Positions 16,437-27,159 of a DNA stretch of 64,000 nucleotides are shown here, piece by piece. The position numbers were made by a program, and so were the translations under genes. Within the stretch, counting starts at the first letter, position 1. Each line of letters begins with the position of its first letter. Under the pieces are notes generated by a model. That model did not search any database and was not told where the DNA came from. It saw nothing but the letters and a program-made list of their open reading frames with translations. This DNA comes from Streptomyces cinnamoneus (GTDB taxonomy: Bacteria > Actinomycetota > Actinomycetes > Streptomycetales > Streptomycetaceae). The stretch is from NCBI RefSeq assembly GCF_014650495.1, contig NZ_BMVB01000001.1, positions 352,003 to 416,002 of the forward strand, given 5' to 3'.

Positions 16437-19192
16437 CACCCCTGCTCGACCGGCGGCGCGAGCTGGACGTCATCACGGCGGCCCTGGAGGCCGCCGACGC
16501 AGGCGCAGGATCACTGCTGGCCGTCACCGGCGGCATGGGCACGGGCAAGAGCGCCCTGCTGCGCGCCCTGCCCGCCCTCGCCGAACGCCGCGGCACCCAG
16601 GCACTGACCGCGAGTGGCGCCGTCCTCGAACGGGACTTCGCCTACGGCGTGGCCGGCCAGCTCCTGGACCCGCTGCGGCCCGGCGCCCTCCTGGACCCGC
16701 CCGGCCACGACCCGTACGGCGAGCTCCTCACGCTCGTCACCGACCGCAGCACCCACAGACCGCTGCTCATGGTGGTCGACGATCTCCAATGGGCCGACGG
16801 TCCCTCCCTGCGCTGGCTCGGCCACCTCGTCAAGCGGCTGACCGGGCTGCGCGTCACCGTCGTCGTCGCCCTCCGCGAGGGCGAGCCGGGTGCCGAGGAG
16901 CCCCGCATCCACGACATCACCGACCGCGCCGCCCACGTCCTGCGCCCCGGCCCCCTCACCCCCGCCGGCACCGCCGCTTTGGTCGCCGCCGCGTTCGGCC
17001 GCCCGGCCGACCCCGAGTACGCCGCCGCCTGCCACGAGGCCACCGGCGGCCACCCGATGTTCCTCACCGCGACCCTGACCGCGCTCGCCGCCGACGGCGA
17101 ACCCGTCGTGGCCCAGGCGCACACCGTCCGCGCCGCCCCCCTGCCCGCCCTGCGCGACCGCCTCACCGTGGCGCTGCGCTCCCAGCCCGGGCCCGTCCAG
17201 GACCTGGCCAAGGCTCTGGCCGTCCTCGACGACGGCCGCGCCCCCGAACTCGTCGGCCGCCTCGCCGGCCTGGACGACACCGGCCGCGAGGAGGCCGCCC
17301 GGGGGCTGCACCGGCTCGGGCTGCTCACCGGAGGGCCCGAGCTCCGCTTCGCCCACCCGGCCGTGCGCGACGCCGTCGAGGAGCTGATGACGCCCGCGGA
17401 ACAGGAGGACATCCACGTCTACGCCGCCCTCCTGCTGCACAGCGGAGGCCACCCGGCCGAACGGGCCGCCGCCCAGCTGCTCGCCGCGACCTCCTGCCAG
17501 GACGGCTGGGCGGTAGAGGTCCTGCGGGCCGCCGCGAGCGCCGCCCTGCGGCGCGGCGCCCCCGAGGACGCCGCCCGCTACCTGCGCCGGGCCCTCCTCG
17601 GCAGCGCCCCGTCCGGCACCGAACGGGCCGCCCTGCTCGTCGACCTGGCCACCATCGAGCGGGCCTTCGACCCGCCCGCCGCGATCCGGCACGTCTCCCA
17701 GGCCCTGCTGCTGCTCCCCTCGGCCGTGCAGCGGGCCAAGGCCGCCGTCCGTATCCCGCCGTCCCTGCTCGGCAGCTGCCCGCGGCCCACCGTCGAAGCG
17801 GTCACCGGGCTCGCCGCCGAACTCGGCGCCCCCGAGCGGCTCACCGGCGACGACCGGGAACTGGCCCTGCGCCTGGAGGCCAGACTGCGCCACGTCGCCG
17901 TCATCGGACCGGGCCAACTGCCCCTGTGCGCCGACCGCCTGCGCGCCCTGGGCCCCGCCCCGTCGATGGACACCGCCGCCGAGCGGGAGCTGATCACCGT
18001 CCTGCTGCACGGCGTCACCATGTCGCAGAGCATGTCCGCCGCGGAGGTCGCACCGCTGGCCAACCGCGTCCTGCAGCACGAGCCCGCGTCCCCCGAGCAC
18101 ACCCACACCGCCCTTCCGCTGCTGATCCACACCCTCATCGCCGCGGACTCCCTGGACGCGATAGGCCCCTGGCTGACGACCGCCCGCGACCGGGCCCGTC
18201 GCGACAACAGCACCGTCCCGCAGGCCGTGGTGGCCGTCGAACTCACCCATGTGAGGCTCGCCCAGGGCCGGATCGCCGAGGCCCGGGCCGCCGCCGACGA
18301 GGCGCTGCGGCTGGGGGCGGCCGACTGGGCCACCCTCCAGGGGATGACCGCCCTCGTCCTGCTCGCCATCGAGAGCCGCGACGCCGAACTGTCCCGGCGC
18401 CTGCTGGCCTTCCGCCGCGAGGGCGCCGACCACGGCTACCGGCCCTCCTCCCTGCAGCTCATCCGCGGCTCGTCCGCCGCGCAGCGCGGCGATCTGCCCA
18501 CCGCGCTGGAGTACTTCCTCGACTGGGGCCGCTCGGCCGAGCGGGCCGACTGGCGCAACCCCGCCGTCTTCCCCTGGCGCGCCTGGGCCGCCGGACTGCA
18601 CTACCGCATGGGCGACACCGACCGGGCCCACGACCTGATCGAGGAGGAGTACACCCGGGCCGTGGCCTGGGGCACCCCCGTCGCCATCGGCCGCGCCCAG
18701 CGCGTCAAGGGAGCGCTGACGGGCGGCGCGGAGGGACTCGGGCTGCTGCGCGAGTCCGCGGCCACGCTGGAGAAGTCCCCCAACGGCGTGGAGCGGGCCA
18801 GGACCTCCCTGCTGCTCGGCCGGCGGCTGCTGCGGGCCGGGCTGGCCGAGGCCGAGCCGCAACTGCGCCTGGCCCTCGACCAGGCCCTCGACTGCGGCGC
18901 GTCCTGGCTCGCCGAGGGGGCCGGGCGGGAGCTGCAGAACTTCGCCAGTTCCACGGCCTCGGCCGCCGTCGCCCTGCTGACCCCCACCGAGCGCCGGGTG
19001 GCCGGGCTCGCCGCGCACGGGGCCTCCAACAAGGACATCGCCGAGTGGCTGGAGGTGAGTTCCCGCGCGGTGGAAAAACACCTCACCCACGCCTATCGGA
19101 AGCTGAATGTCGCCGGCCGCTCCCAGCTCGCCGCGCTGGTGCACCTGCTGCCGGACCGAACCGAACCGAAGCCCTCGACTTACCGCGGGTAA
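16433..19192 (+). CDS. LAL-type LuxR-family regulator 3, with intact Walker A
   Basis: The 919-residue protein completes the set. Its Walker A is canonical (GGMGTGKS, Lys39), and Walker B reads LLMVVDDLQWAD. The C-terminal HTH (about 848-905: LTPTERRVAGLAAHG, then SSRAVEKHLTHAYRKL) differs in the recognition helix from regulators 1 and 2. ATG at 16433 overlaps the TGA of regulator 2 as ATGA, with GAGGGAGAAG in front. Of the three it is the one most likely to bind and hydrolyse ATP. The gene ends 197 bases before the P450 gene, and a copy of CCGCGGGTAA sits across its stop codon. Confidence 0.9.
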   Translation: MTPLLDRRRELDVITAALEAADAGAGSLLAVTGGMGTGKSALLRALPALAERRGTQALTASGAVLERDFAYGVAGQLLDPLRPGALLDPPGHDPYGELLTLVTDRSTHRPLLMVVDDLQWADGPSLRWLGHLVKRLTGLRVTVVVALREGEPGAEEPRIHDITDRAAHVLRPGPLTPAGTAALVAAAFGRPADPEYAAACHEATGGHPMFLTATLTALAADGEPVVAQAHTVRAAPLPALRDRLTVALRSQPGPVQDLAKALAVLDDGRAPELVGRLAGLDDTGREEAARGLHRLGLLTGGPELRFAHPAVRDAVEELMTPAEQEDIHVYAALLLHSGGHPAERAAAQLLAATSCQDGWAVEVLRAAASAALRRGAPEDAARYLRRALLGSAPSGTERAALLVDLATIERAFDPPAAIRHVSQALLLLPSAVQRAKAAVRIPPSLLGSCPRPTVEAVTGLAAELGAPERLTGDDRELALRLEARLRHVAVIGPGQLPLCADRLRALGPAPSMDTAAERELITVLLHGVTMSQSMSAAEVAPLANRVLQHEPASPEHTHTALPLLIHTLIAADSLDAIGPWLTTARDRARRDNSTVPQAVVAVELTHVRLAQGRIAEARAAADEALRLGAADWATLQGMTALVLLAIESRDAELSRRLLAFRREGADHGYRPSSLQLIRGSSAAQRGDLPTALEYFLDWGRSAERADWRNPAVFPWRAWAAGLHYRMGDTDRAHDLIEEEYTRAVAWGTPVAIGRAQRVKGALTGGAEGLGLLRESAATLEKSPNGVERARTSLLLGRRLLRAGLAEAEPQLRLALDQALDCGASWLAEGAGRELQNFASSTASAAVALLTPTERRVAGLAAHGASNKDIAEWLEVSSRAVEKHLTHAYRKLNVAGRSQLAALVHLLPDRTEPKPSTYRG

Positions 19193-19275
19193 CCGAACCT
19201 CGGGGGTGACGCCCACAGGGTTAGTGCCGCGGGTAATCGGATTCGTTGACAGCCTTCTCAGGCTCTCCATACCGT
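19183..19275 (+). promoter_or_regulatory. promoter/operator region of the choP-choA operon
   Basis: Two direct copies of CCGCGGGTAA lie at 19183-19192 and 19227-19236, 44 bases apart, close to four helix turns. Just downstream are TTGACA (19246-19251) and TACCGT (19270-19275), spaced 18 bases, as a sigma-70-like promoter. The spacer holds the inverted repeat AGCCT-tctc-AGGCT (19251-19264). Binding by the LAL proteins upstream is inferred from position. Confidence 0.5.
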
Positions 19276-19389
19276 CATTTCACAGGTGCCGACATCGTTG
19301 TCCGGCCACCGTGAACGGCTTGTGAGTAGGTGAAACGCGCCGTCCCCGACCGTGACGTCGCGGGCGGCGTCACCCCTGAAAGGCGGGAC

Positions 19390-20586
19390 ATGACCCAGGG
19401 CGTGCCGGTGGCCTTCCCCACTGCTCGCGACAGCCTTTTCGACCCGCCGGCCGCGATGCATTCCTTGTGCGGGAACGAGGCGCTCACCCGGGTGTGCTTT
19501 CCCGACGGCCGTCCCGGCTGGCTGGCCACCGCACACTCCACCGCCCGCACCGTACTGGCCGACGCCCGCTTCACCGCCCGGGCCGACGCCACGCACCCGG
19601 CCGTGCCGCGCGCCGCCACCCTGCCGGAACACCCGCCGGCCCGGCCCGGAACGCCGGGCGCGTCCACGGCCCCCGCGCACCAGCGGTACCGCAGGCTGCT
19701 CGCCGCCCAGTTCACCGAGCACCGCATGCGCCGCCTCGCCGAGCGGGCCGAGGAGATCACCGGCGAGCTCCTCGACGCGATGGAACGCGCGGGCTCCCCG
19801 GCCGACCTGATGGAGCACTACGCCCTGCCCCTGCCCGCCCTGCTGCTCTGCGAACTCCTCGGCGTGCCCGAAGGCGAACGGGAACGGTTCCGGCAGGACG
19901 CCGCCGTATGGAGCGGCTCCGGCACCTCCGCCGAGGACCTCACCGGCGCCGGCGCCTCCCTCACCGCCTGCCTGCACCGGCTGGTCCGGCTCCGCCGCGC
20001 CCACCCCGCCGACGACCTCCTCAGCGGCCTGATCGGCGCCGACCCCGCCCTCACCGACGACGAACTGGCCGCCGTGGCCTTCCTGCTGCTGCCGGCCGGC
20101 CACGAGACCACCGCCCACCAGCTCGGCCTCGGCATCCTCGCGCTCCTCGACCGGCCCGGCCGGCTCACCGCGCTGGGTACGGGCCGCCGGCGGACCGACC
20201 GCGCCGTCGAGGAGCTGCTGCGCTACGTCAGCGTCGTCGACCACGGCCCCACCAGGGCCGCCCGCGAGGACGTGCAGATCGGCGGCACCACCGTCCGGGC
20301 CGGAGAGGTGGTCGTGGTCTCCCTCGCCGCCGCCAACCGCGACCCGCGCCGCTTCCCCGCCCCCGACCTGCTCGACCTCACCCGCGACACCACCGGCCAC
20401 CTCGCCTTCGGTCACGGCGCCCACCAGTGCCTCGGCGGCCCCCTGGCCCGCATCGCCCTGGACGCCGGCCTCACCGCGCTCCTGGACCGCTTCCCAGGAC
20501 TGCGTCCGGCCGTGCCCGCGGACCAGATCCCCCTCCGGCAGGACGCCCCGGTGCACGGCGTCCACCGGCTGCCGGTCGCCTGGTAG
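19390..20586 (+). CDS. choP: cytochrome P450, ChoP-like (CYP105-type)
   Basis: The 398-residue soluble P450 has the I-helix oxygen motif LLPAGHETTAHQ, the ExxR pair in EELLRYVS, and the heme loop FGHGAHQCLGG with Cys347 as iron ligand. In Streptomyces sp. SA-COO a P450 gene, choP (CYP105C1), precedes the cholesterol oxidase gene choA, and the same order is seen here 102 bases apart. ATG at 19390 follows GAAAGGCGG; a GTG at 19330 is in frame but lacks a ribosome site. The natural substrate is unknown; a sterol is suggested only by its neighbour. A partner ferredoxin is not encoded nearby. Confidence 0.87.
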   Translation: MTQGVPVAFPTARDSLFDPPAAMHSLCGNEALTRVCFPDGRPGWLATAHSTARTVLADARFTARADATHPAVPRAATLPEHPPARPGTPGASTAPAHQRYRRLLAAQFTEHRMRRLAERAEEITGELLDAMERAGSPADLMEHYALPLPALLLCELLGVPEGERERFRQDAAVWSGSGTSAEDLTGAGASLTACLHRLVRLRRAHPADDLLSGLIGADPALTDDELAAVAFLLLPAGHETTAHQLGLGILALLDRPGRLTALGTGRRRTDRAVEELLRYVSVVDHGPTRAAREDVQIGGTTVRAGEVVVVSLAAANRDPRRFPAPDLLDLTRDTTGHLAFGHGAHQCLGGPLARIALDAGLTALLDRFPGLRPAVPADQIPLRQDAPVHGVHRLPVAW

Positions 20587-22326
<1,740 letters not shown>

Positions 22327-22332
22327 CACAGG

Positions 22333-22365
22333 CCGTCCCGCCCGGGGGACACCCGGGCGGGACGG
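22333..22365 (+). terminator. strong hairpin terminator after choA
   Basis: A 14-bp perfect GC stem (22333-22346 with 22352-22365) around the loop ggaca, six bases after the choA stop. It also faces the PIG-L-family gene that ends at 22400 from the other strand, so it may serve both. Confidence 0.85.
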
Positions 22366-22399
22366 CGGAATTCCCGTGTTGTTGTGATCGATCCTGGGG

Positions 22400-24580
22400 C
22401 TAGGAATCCTGCAGCTCGCTGAGGGCGCTGCCGTCGTGCGCGATCCAGTCGGTGAAGGCCGACCGGCCGGTGCCCCTGCCCCGCGCACTGCTGAGCCGGC
22501 CGTCCATGCCGAGGACGACGACCACCGGGCGGCCCTTGGCGTCCTGGGCGATGCCCGCCGTTCCGCGGTGCGGCACGCCCTCCTCCTGCCAGGGGCCCGG
22601 CCGGCCGGCACCCGCGGACAGCCGCATCCGGCCCTTGTCGTCCCGGGCGGCCAGCACCGTGGTGTTGCCGGCCTGGGCCAGCGCCACCCGGCCGTAGCCG
22701 CCGATGGACTCGCCCTGGGACGTCACGCGCCAGCCGCCCTCGGCCTGCCGGTCCGCGATGACCACCTGCGACGTCGTCGGCCGGCGCATGGCCAGGCGCA
22801 TACCGCCGCCGGGCAGCGCCACCAGCGTCAGCGGACCCGTGGCGGCCGGCAACCGGGTCGCGGCGGCCGGCTCCGGTACCGTGCCCGGCCCCGCGGACAT
22901 CCAGTGGTGGACCGTCTTGGCGTCGGCCGCGACGACGTGCACACGGCCCTTGCCGTCCAGCGCGACGTCCAGCCCGTCCTCGATCCGCACGGGCCGGTCC
23001 GGCTCCGTGCCCAGCTCCTCCCACTCCGTCCAGTCCCCGCCGCCCGAGCGGGAGCGCCAACTCACGCCGCCCGCCCAGTTCTTGACGAAGACGTGCACGG
23101 TCCCGTCCTGGCCGGTGACCGCGACGGGATAGCCCACCTCCATCGACCGCTCGGGGTCCTCCTCGGGCGAGCCGAGGGACTCCCAGGAGCCGAACGACGG
23201 CGCGCCACCGGGCAGCCGTCCGGTCTGCGACGCCGTGACGACCTCGCGCCGGTGCGCCGTGCCGGGCGCCGGCAGGACCGTCCGCACCGAGAACAGCTGC
23301 ACGCTCCCGTCCGCGTGGCGCAGCGCCTGCAGCTGGCCCTCCAGCAGGGAACCGCCGGCCGGGACCGGCTTGGACCACACGCCGCTGCCGGCCCTGGTCT
23401 CGACCCAGCACTGCGCCCGGCCGTCCAGGATCGCGAAGGCGGCCAGCCGGCCGTCCGGAAGCGGCTGCACCCACCGCTGGGTGCCGGTGGCCCGGTGGCG
23501 GAGATTGTCGGACCAGCGGGTGTCCTTCGAGCGGTTGCCCACCTTCCGGTCGCCGCAGCCGGCCGGGTCGCCGCAGTCCCTGCCGTCGGCCCAGCCGTAG
23601 ATGTCGAGGATCTCGATCTTGTGGGCGGTGGTGGCCTTGTCGAGGCTGTTGGGCAGCAGGGCCACCTCGTAGCCGACGTAGCTGTCCACGGCCGTGGGCC
23701 GCGCGTGCTTGCGGCCCCAGTACTGGGCCAGGGCGGCCTGCGCGAAGTGGGCGGAGGCCGTGTGGTCCTGGTGGTCGTGCCGGGCTATGCCCTCCAGGAC
23801 GGACGGGGTACCGGCGTACTGCGGCTGCTTCGGCAGATGCGTCGGGTTCGGGTCGAGAGTCCGCACGACCGTCGGCTGGAAGCGCTCCAGCACGGCGGTG
23901 AGGGAGTCGACGACCTGCTGCCGGCTGTACTGGAAGGTGCGCTCGACGGGGCTGGCGGCGGGCACGAGCGTGGTGAGGGTCGGGGTCGCGCCGAGCCACA
24001 GCCCGCGCAGACTGTCCTTGCGCGGCGCGCGCATGACCCGTGCCTCGACCAGCTCCATGAAGATCAACTGGACCTGGGGGGCGGCCTTGAGCGTCTGCAG
24101 CTCGACCTCGAAGCCGGGCACGAGGGACGTCTTCTCCACCGTCCACGGGCTCAGCCAGTCGCCGGTGGCCATGTGGGCGGTCGCCTCCCGCAGGCCGTTG
24201 ATCCGGGCGCGCACGAACTCGGGGCGCTTCTCCGGCAGCTGCGCGTAACCGGGGCTGCGGCTGAGGGCGTTGCGGCCGTCGGACTCGCCCCCGGTCATGC
24301 ACACCGTCACGGCCGGTGCGCCACTGCGTATGGCCTGCTCCAGCTCCGGGTTCATGAAGTACAGCGAGTCGTCGGCGTGCGCCATGATGTGGACGTACGA
24401 CTCGGACACCGCGGCCCGCGCAGGGCTCGCCGTGAACCGCCCGGAGCTGTCGTCCTTCTCCGCGCCCGGGGCCAGCCACTGCCAGGCGCCCACCGCGCCC
24501 GTTCCGGCGATCAAGCCGCCGCCCGCCACCTGGAGCATGCGCCGACGCGATATTCGCCCTGGCACAGGCGTGTCTCCCAT
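22400..24580 (-). CDS. Tat-exported PIG-L-family protein with beta-propeller-like C-terminus
   Basis: The 726-residue protein starts with a twin-arginine signal (ISRRRMLQVAGGG). Residues of about 60-330 form a PIG-L deacetylase-like domain: the first metal motif reads AHADDSLYF rather than AHPDD, and a second HDHQDH motif supplies further ligands. From about residue 350 on, repeated segments such as DGRLAAFAILDGRAQCWVE and DGTVHVFVKNW suggest a beta-propeller. PIG-L enzymes remove N-acetyl groups from sugars; an extracellular glycan is a reasonable guess. ATG at 24580 gives a normal Tat leader, but ATG at 24631 is in frame with a slightly better ribosome site. Confidence 0.82.
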   Translation of the reverse strand: MGDTPVPGRISRRRMLQVAGGGLIAGTGAVGAWQWLAPGAEKDDSSGRFTASPARAAVSESYVHIMAHADDSLYFMNPELEQAIRSGAPAVTVCMTGGESDGRNALSRSPGYAQLPEKRPEFVRARINGLREATAHMATGDWLSPWTVEKTSLVPGFEVELQTLKAAPQVQLIFMELVEARVMRAPRKDSLRGLWLGATPTLTTLVPAASPVERTFQYSRQQVVDSLTAVLERFQPTVVRTLDPNPTHLPKQPQYAGTPSVLEGIARHDHQDHTASAHFAQAALAQYWGRKHARPTAVDSYVGYEVALLPNSLDKATTAHKIEILDIYGWADGRDCGDPAGCGDRKVGNRSKDTRWSDNLRHRATGTQRWVQPLPDGRLAAFAILDGRAQCWVETRAGSGVWSKPVPAGGSLLEGQLQALRHADGSVQLFSVRTVLPAPGTAHRREVVTASQTGRLPGGAPSFGSWESLGSPEEDPERSMEVGYPVAVTGQDGTVHVFVKNWAGGVSWRSRSGGGDWTEWEELGTEPDRPVRIEDGLDVALDGKGRVHVVAADAKTVHHWMSAGPGTVPEPAAATRLPAATGPLTLVALPGGGMRLAMRRPTTSQVVIADRQAEGGWRVTSQGESIGGYGRVALAQAGNTTVLAARDDKGRMRLSAGAGRPGPWQEEGVPHRGTAGIAQDAKGRPVVVVLGMDGRLSSARGRGTGRSAFTDWIAHDGSALSELQDS

Positions 24581-24814
24581 CCCCTGCGCCAAGTGAGCGC
24601 GGTAGTGCACGAAAACGGGGGCGACTACCATCGATCGCCCCGCTGATCAAGACTTCGATCTTATGATCCGCAACCCGCCGTTTCCCTGCGGTCGTGTAAC
24701 AGCCATGCCACGGCGAGGCATAGATTCCGAGGCGATCGGGCAAGGCGATGCCCGGTGCGCCCGGGGCACTACGGTGGGTCACCGTGAGCGCGACCCGGAC
24801 CCGCGGCCGGGACC

Positions 24815-25543
24815 TCAGACGTCGTCCGGGATCTCCCCGGCGTCGTGGACGAGCAGGGCGATCTGCACCCGGTTGTTGAGACCGAGCTTGGTCAGGATGC
24901 GCGAGACGTGCGCCTTGACCGTCGCCACGCTCAGATAGAGGGACGCGGCGATGTCCGCATTGGACTGCCCGCGCCCCACGGCCACCGCGACCTCCCGCTC
25001 CCGGCCGCCCAGCAGCGCCAGCCGCTCGCGCGCCCGGCCGCCCCGCTCGTCCTGCGCCCGGTCCGTGACCCGGGCGATCAGCTGCCGGGTCACACCGGGG
25101 GAGAGCACGGGGACACCGGCCGCCACCCGGCGCACGGCTTCCACGATCTCGGCGGGCGGCGTGTCCTTGAGCACGAAGCCCGCCGCCCCGGCGCGCAGCG
25201 CCCGCAGCACCTGCTCGTCCGCGTGGAACGTGGTCAGGACGATCACCTCCGGCGCCCGCTCGCGCCCGCGCAGCTGCTCGGTGGCGGCCAGCCCGTCCAG
25301 CGATGGCATGCGGAGGTCCATCAACACCACGTCGGGGGTGTGCCGGTCGACGAGCGCGGCCACCTCCGAGCCGTCCGCCGCCTCGCCCACGATCCGGATG
25401 TCCGACAGCCCGCCCAGCATGAACGACAACCCGGCCCGGACGAGCGGATCGTCGTCGACGAGGAGCACACGGATCGGCGGGCACTGCGGCTCCTGCCCGT
25501 CCCCGAGGCCGGCGGGAGGCGGTGGTGGGAGTGGTGCGTTCAT
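24815..25543 (-). CDS. NarL/FixJ-family response regulator
   Basis: The 242-residue protein has a receiver domain (IRVLLVDDDPLVRAGL with the acidic pair, then DVVLMDLRMP with the phosphoacceptor Asp, then VLTTF and LKD) and a C-terminal LuxR-type HTH (LGGREREVAVAVGRGQSNADIAASL, then TVKAHVSRILTKLGL). An extra Pro-rich N-terminus of about 20 residues precedes the receiver. ATG at 25543 overlaps the kinase stop as ATGA, so the two are coupled. It is the output of the adjacent histidine kinase; target genes are not evident. Confidence 0.94.
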   Translation of the reverse strand: MNAPLPPPPPAGLGDGQEPQCPPIRVLLVDDDPLVRAGLSFMLGGLSDIRIVGEAADGSEVAALVDRHTPDVVLMDLRMPSLDGLAATEQLRGRERAPEVIVLTTFHADEQVLRALRAGAAGFVLKDTPPAEIVEAVRRVAAGVPVLSPGVTRQLIARVTDRAQDERGGRARERLALLGGREREVAVAVGRGQSNADIAASLYLSVATVKAHVSRILTKLGLNNRVQIALLVHDAGEIPDDV

Positions 25544-26754
25544 GGCCGCCACGGTATCCAGCCGCGGAGGCGGAAACCTCCGCCGGGGTCCGGGCCGTGC
25601 TCCAGGCGGCCGCCCGCCAGCGCGGCGCGCTCGGCCAGGCCGATCAGGCCCTGCCCCGCCCCCGGCACCGCCGCCGGACCGTCCGCCACCACCACGCTTG
25701 CGGGGTTCCTCACCTCGACCGTCAACCCCCGTTCCGGGGAACCTTCGACGACAACCGTGACCTCCGAACCGGGCGCGTGCTTACGGGCGTTGGTCAGGCC
25801 CTCCTGGACGATGCGGTAGACCGTGCGGCCCGCGACGTCCGGCACCGCCGCGGGGTCGGCGACCCGCTGGTCGAGCACGACCGCCGCGCCCGCCTGACGG
25901 GACTCCTCCACCAGTCCCCCCAGCGCCGCGAGCGTCGGCTGAGGCCGGCCCGGATCACCGGCGTCGGCCACCGTGGGGGCACGCAGCACACCGATCACCT
26001 CCCGCAGCTCCTGCAACGCCTGATGTGCGCTGGAGCGGATGACGCCGGCGGTCCGGGCCACCTCCACCGGGGAGGCGTCGGCCCGGAACTCCAGGGCCCC
26101 CGCGTGCACGCAGAGCAACGACAGCCGGTGCGCCAGCACGTCGTGCATCTCCCGGGCGATCCGCTCCCGGGCCAGCCGTTGCGCCCGCTCGGCGCGCAGC
26201 CCCGCCTCGGCCTCGGCCCGCTGGGCCCGTTCGCGCAGCGACAGCAGCAGCTGACGCCGGGAGCGGACGAACATGCCCCAGCCGATCGCGGTCAGCGCCA
26301 TCAGCACGCCCGTGATCGCCGAGACCGCGAACGTCAGGTCGGGGTCGGGACGCACGGCGGCCGAGACCACGGCGCACAGCAGCGCGGCCCCGCCCACCCA
26401 GGCGGTCACCGTGAAGGGGCGGTGCACCGCCACGGTGAACAGCGCCACCAGCATCGCGCCCGCGGACGGCGGTGTGACCGTGCTCACTGCGATCAGTGTC
26501 ACGGCCAGCCCCACCGGCCGGCGCCGGCGCACCCACAGCGCCGCGCACGCGGCGGCGCCGACGATCTGATCGGCGAGGAGGACGGCCCCGGAGGTGTGCG
26601 GATCGGTGCGCAGCGCCGCCGCGGCCAGCAGCCCCACCAGCGCAGCCGCGGTGAGGCAGAGGACGTCGACGGCCCAGTCGCGCACCGTGCGCCGGGCCCG
26701 GCCCGCGAGGCCGATGCCCCGGGCGGCGGCCTCGCCACTGCGGTTCCTGGTCAC
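25540..26754 (-). CDS. HisKA_3-type sensor histidine kinase
   Basis: The 404-residue kinase has several N-terminal membrane segments (about residues 25-160: VLCLTAAALVGLLAAAAL, TLIAVSTVTPPS, VALFTVAVHR, ALTAIGWGMFV) with only short loops, so it probably senses within or at the membrane. A coiled-coil linker (ERAQRAEAEAGLRAERAQRL) leads to the phosphoacceptor box REMHDVLAHRLS. The ATPase domain has the N box (QEGLTNARKHAPG) and GAGQGLIGLAERAAL. The start is GTG at 26754, though no strong ribosome site precedes it. It forms an operon with the response regulator. The signal is unknown. Confidence 0.93.
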   Translation of the reverse strand: MTRNRSGEAAARGIGLAGRARRTVRDWAVDVLCLTAAALVGLLAAAALRTDPHTSGAVLLADQIVGAAACAALWVRRRRPVGLAVTLIAVSTVTPPSAGAMLVALFTVAVHRPFTVTAWVGGAALLCAVVSAAVRPDPDLTFAVSAITGVLMALTAIGWGMFVRSRRQLLLSLRERAQRAEAEAGLRAERAQRLARERIAREMHDVLAHRLSLLCVHAGALEFRADASPVEVARTAGVIRSSAHQALQELREVIGVLRAPTVADAGDPGRPQPTLAALGGLVEESRQAGAAVVLDQRVADPAAVPDVAGRTVYRIVQEGLTNARKHAPGSEVTVVVEGSPERGLTVEVRNPASVVVADGPAAVPGAGQGLIGLAERAALAGGRLEHGPDPGGGFRLRGWIPWRP

Positions 26755-26922
26755 GCCGCAAATCTACTGACCGGAACGCCGCCGCCGGCCCGTCGGGCCG
26801 GTGCTCGCGACCAAAGTTGCCGAGGTCGAGACTTTGGCATCAAGGCGCCCGGTTCTTCCTCTCCTTCCGGCGGCATCGTGCCGTCTTCCGGCCGATGCCC
26901 GGGCCGGGGCCGGCGGACGACG

Positions 26923-27159
26923 ATGGCTCGCATGAGGAAACTTCTCGAAGGTCTCGGGGGCCTTCTCGTCCTGCAGGGTCTCGCCGGCATTCTCCACTGG
27001 GCCACCGGCTGGTTCCGCTCTTGGGCGCTCGTGCGGTACGCGGGCTTTCTGCACGGCTACGAGATATATGCGAACGCCGTGCTGGTGGTGCTGGGCGTGA
27101 CGCTGGTGGTGGCCGCGGACTCCGGAGCCCGGGACCTCAGTCGGGCACGCGATCGTTGA
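26923..27159 (+). CDS. small membrane protein, unknown function
   Basis: A 78-residue protein with two hydrophobic segments, about residues 8-25 (EGLGGLLVLQGLAGILHW) and 50-68 (ANAVLVVLGVTLVVAADS), joined by an aromatic loop (WFRSWALVRYAGFLHGYEIY). The start may be ATG at 26923 or 26932; neither has a clear ribosome site. Its last 23 bases overlap the convergent GNAT gene. Membrane topology is the only inference. Confidence 0.55.
   Translation: MARMRKLLEGLGGLLVLQGLAGILHWATGWFRSWALVRYAGFLHGYEIYANAVLVVLGVTLVVAADSGARDLSRARDR

Noticed and set aside
19330..19389. Upstream GTG start for the P450
   Set aside because: No ribosome site, and the ATG at 19390 has GAAAGGCGG and gives the usual P450 length.
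24581..24814. A gene or riboswitch in the gap between the PIG-L gene and the response regulator
   Set aside because: Only short unsupported frames and a weak AAGA-N6-TCTT repeat were seen; it probably holds only the PIG-L promoter.
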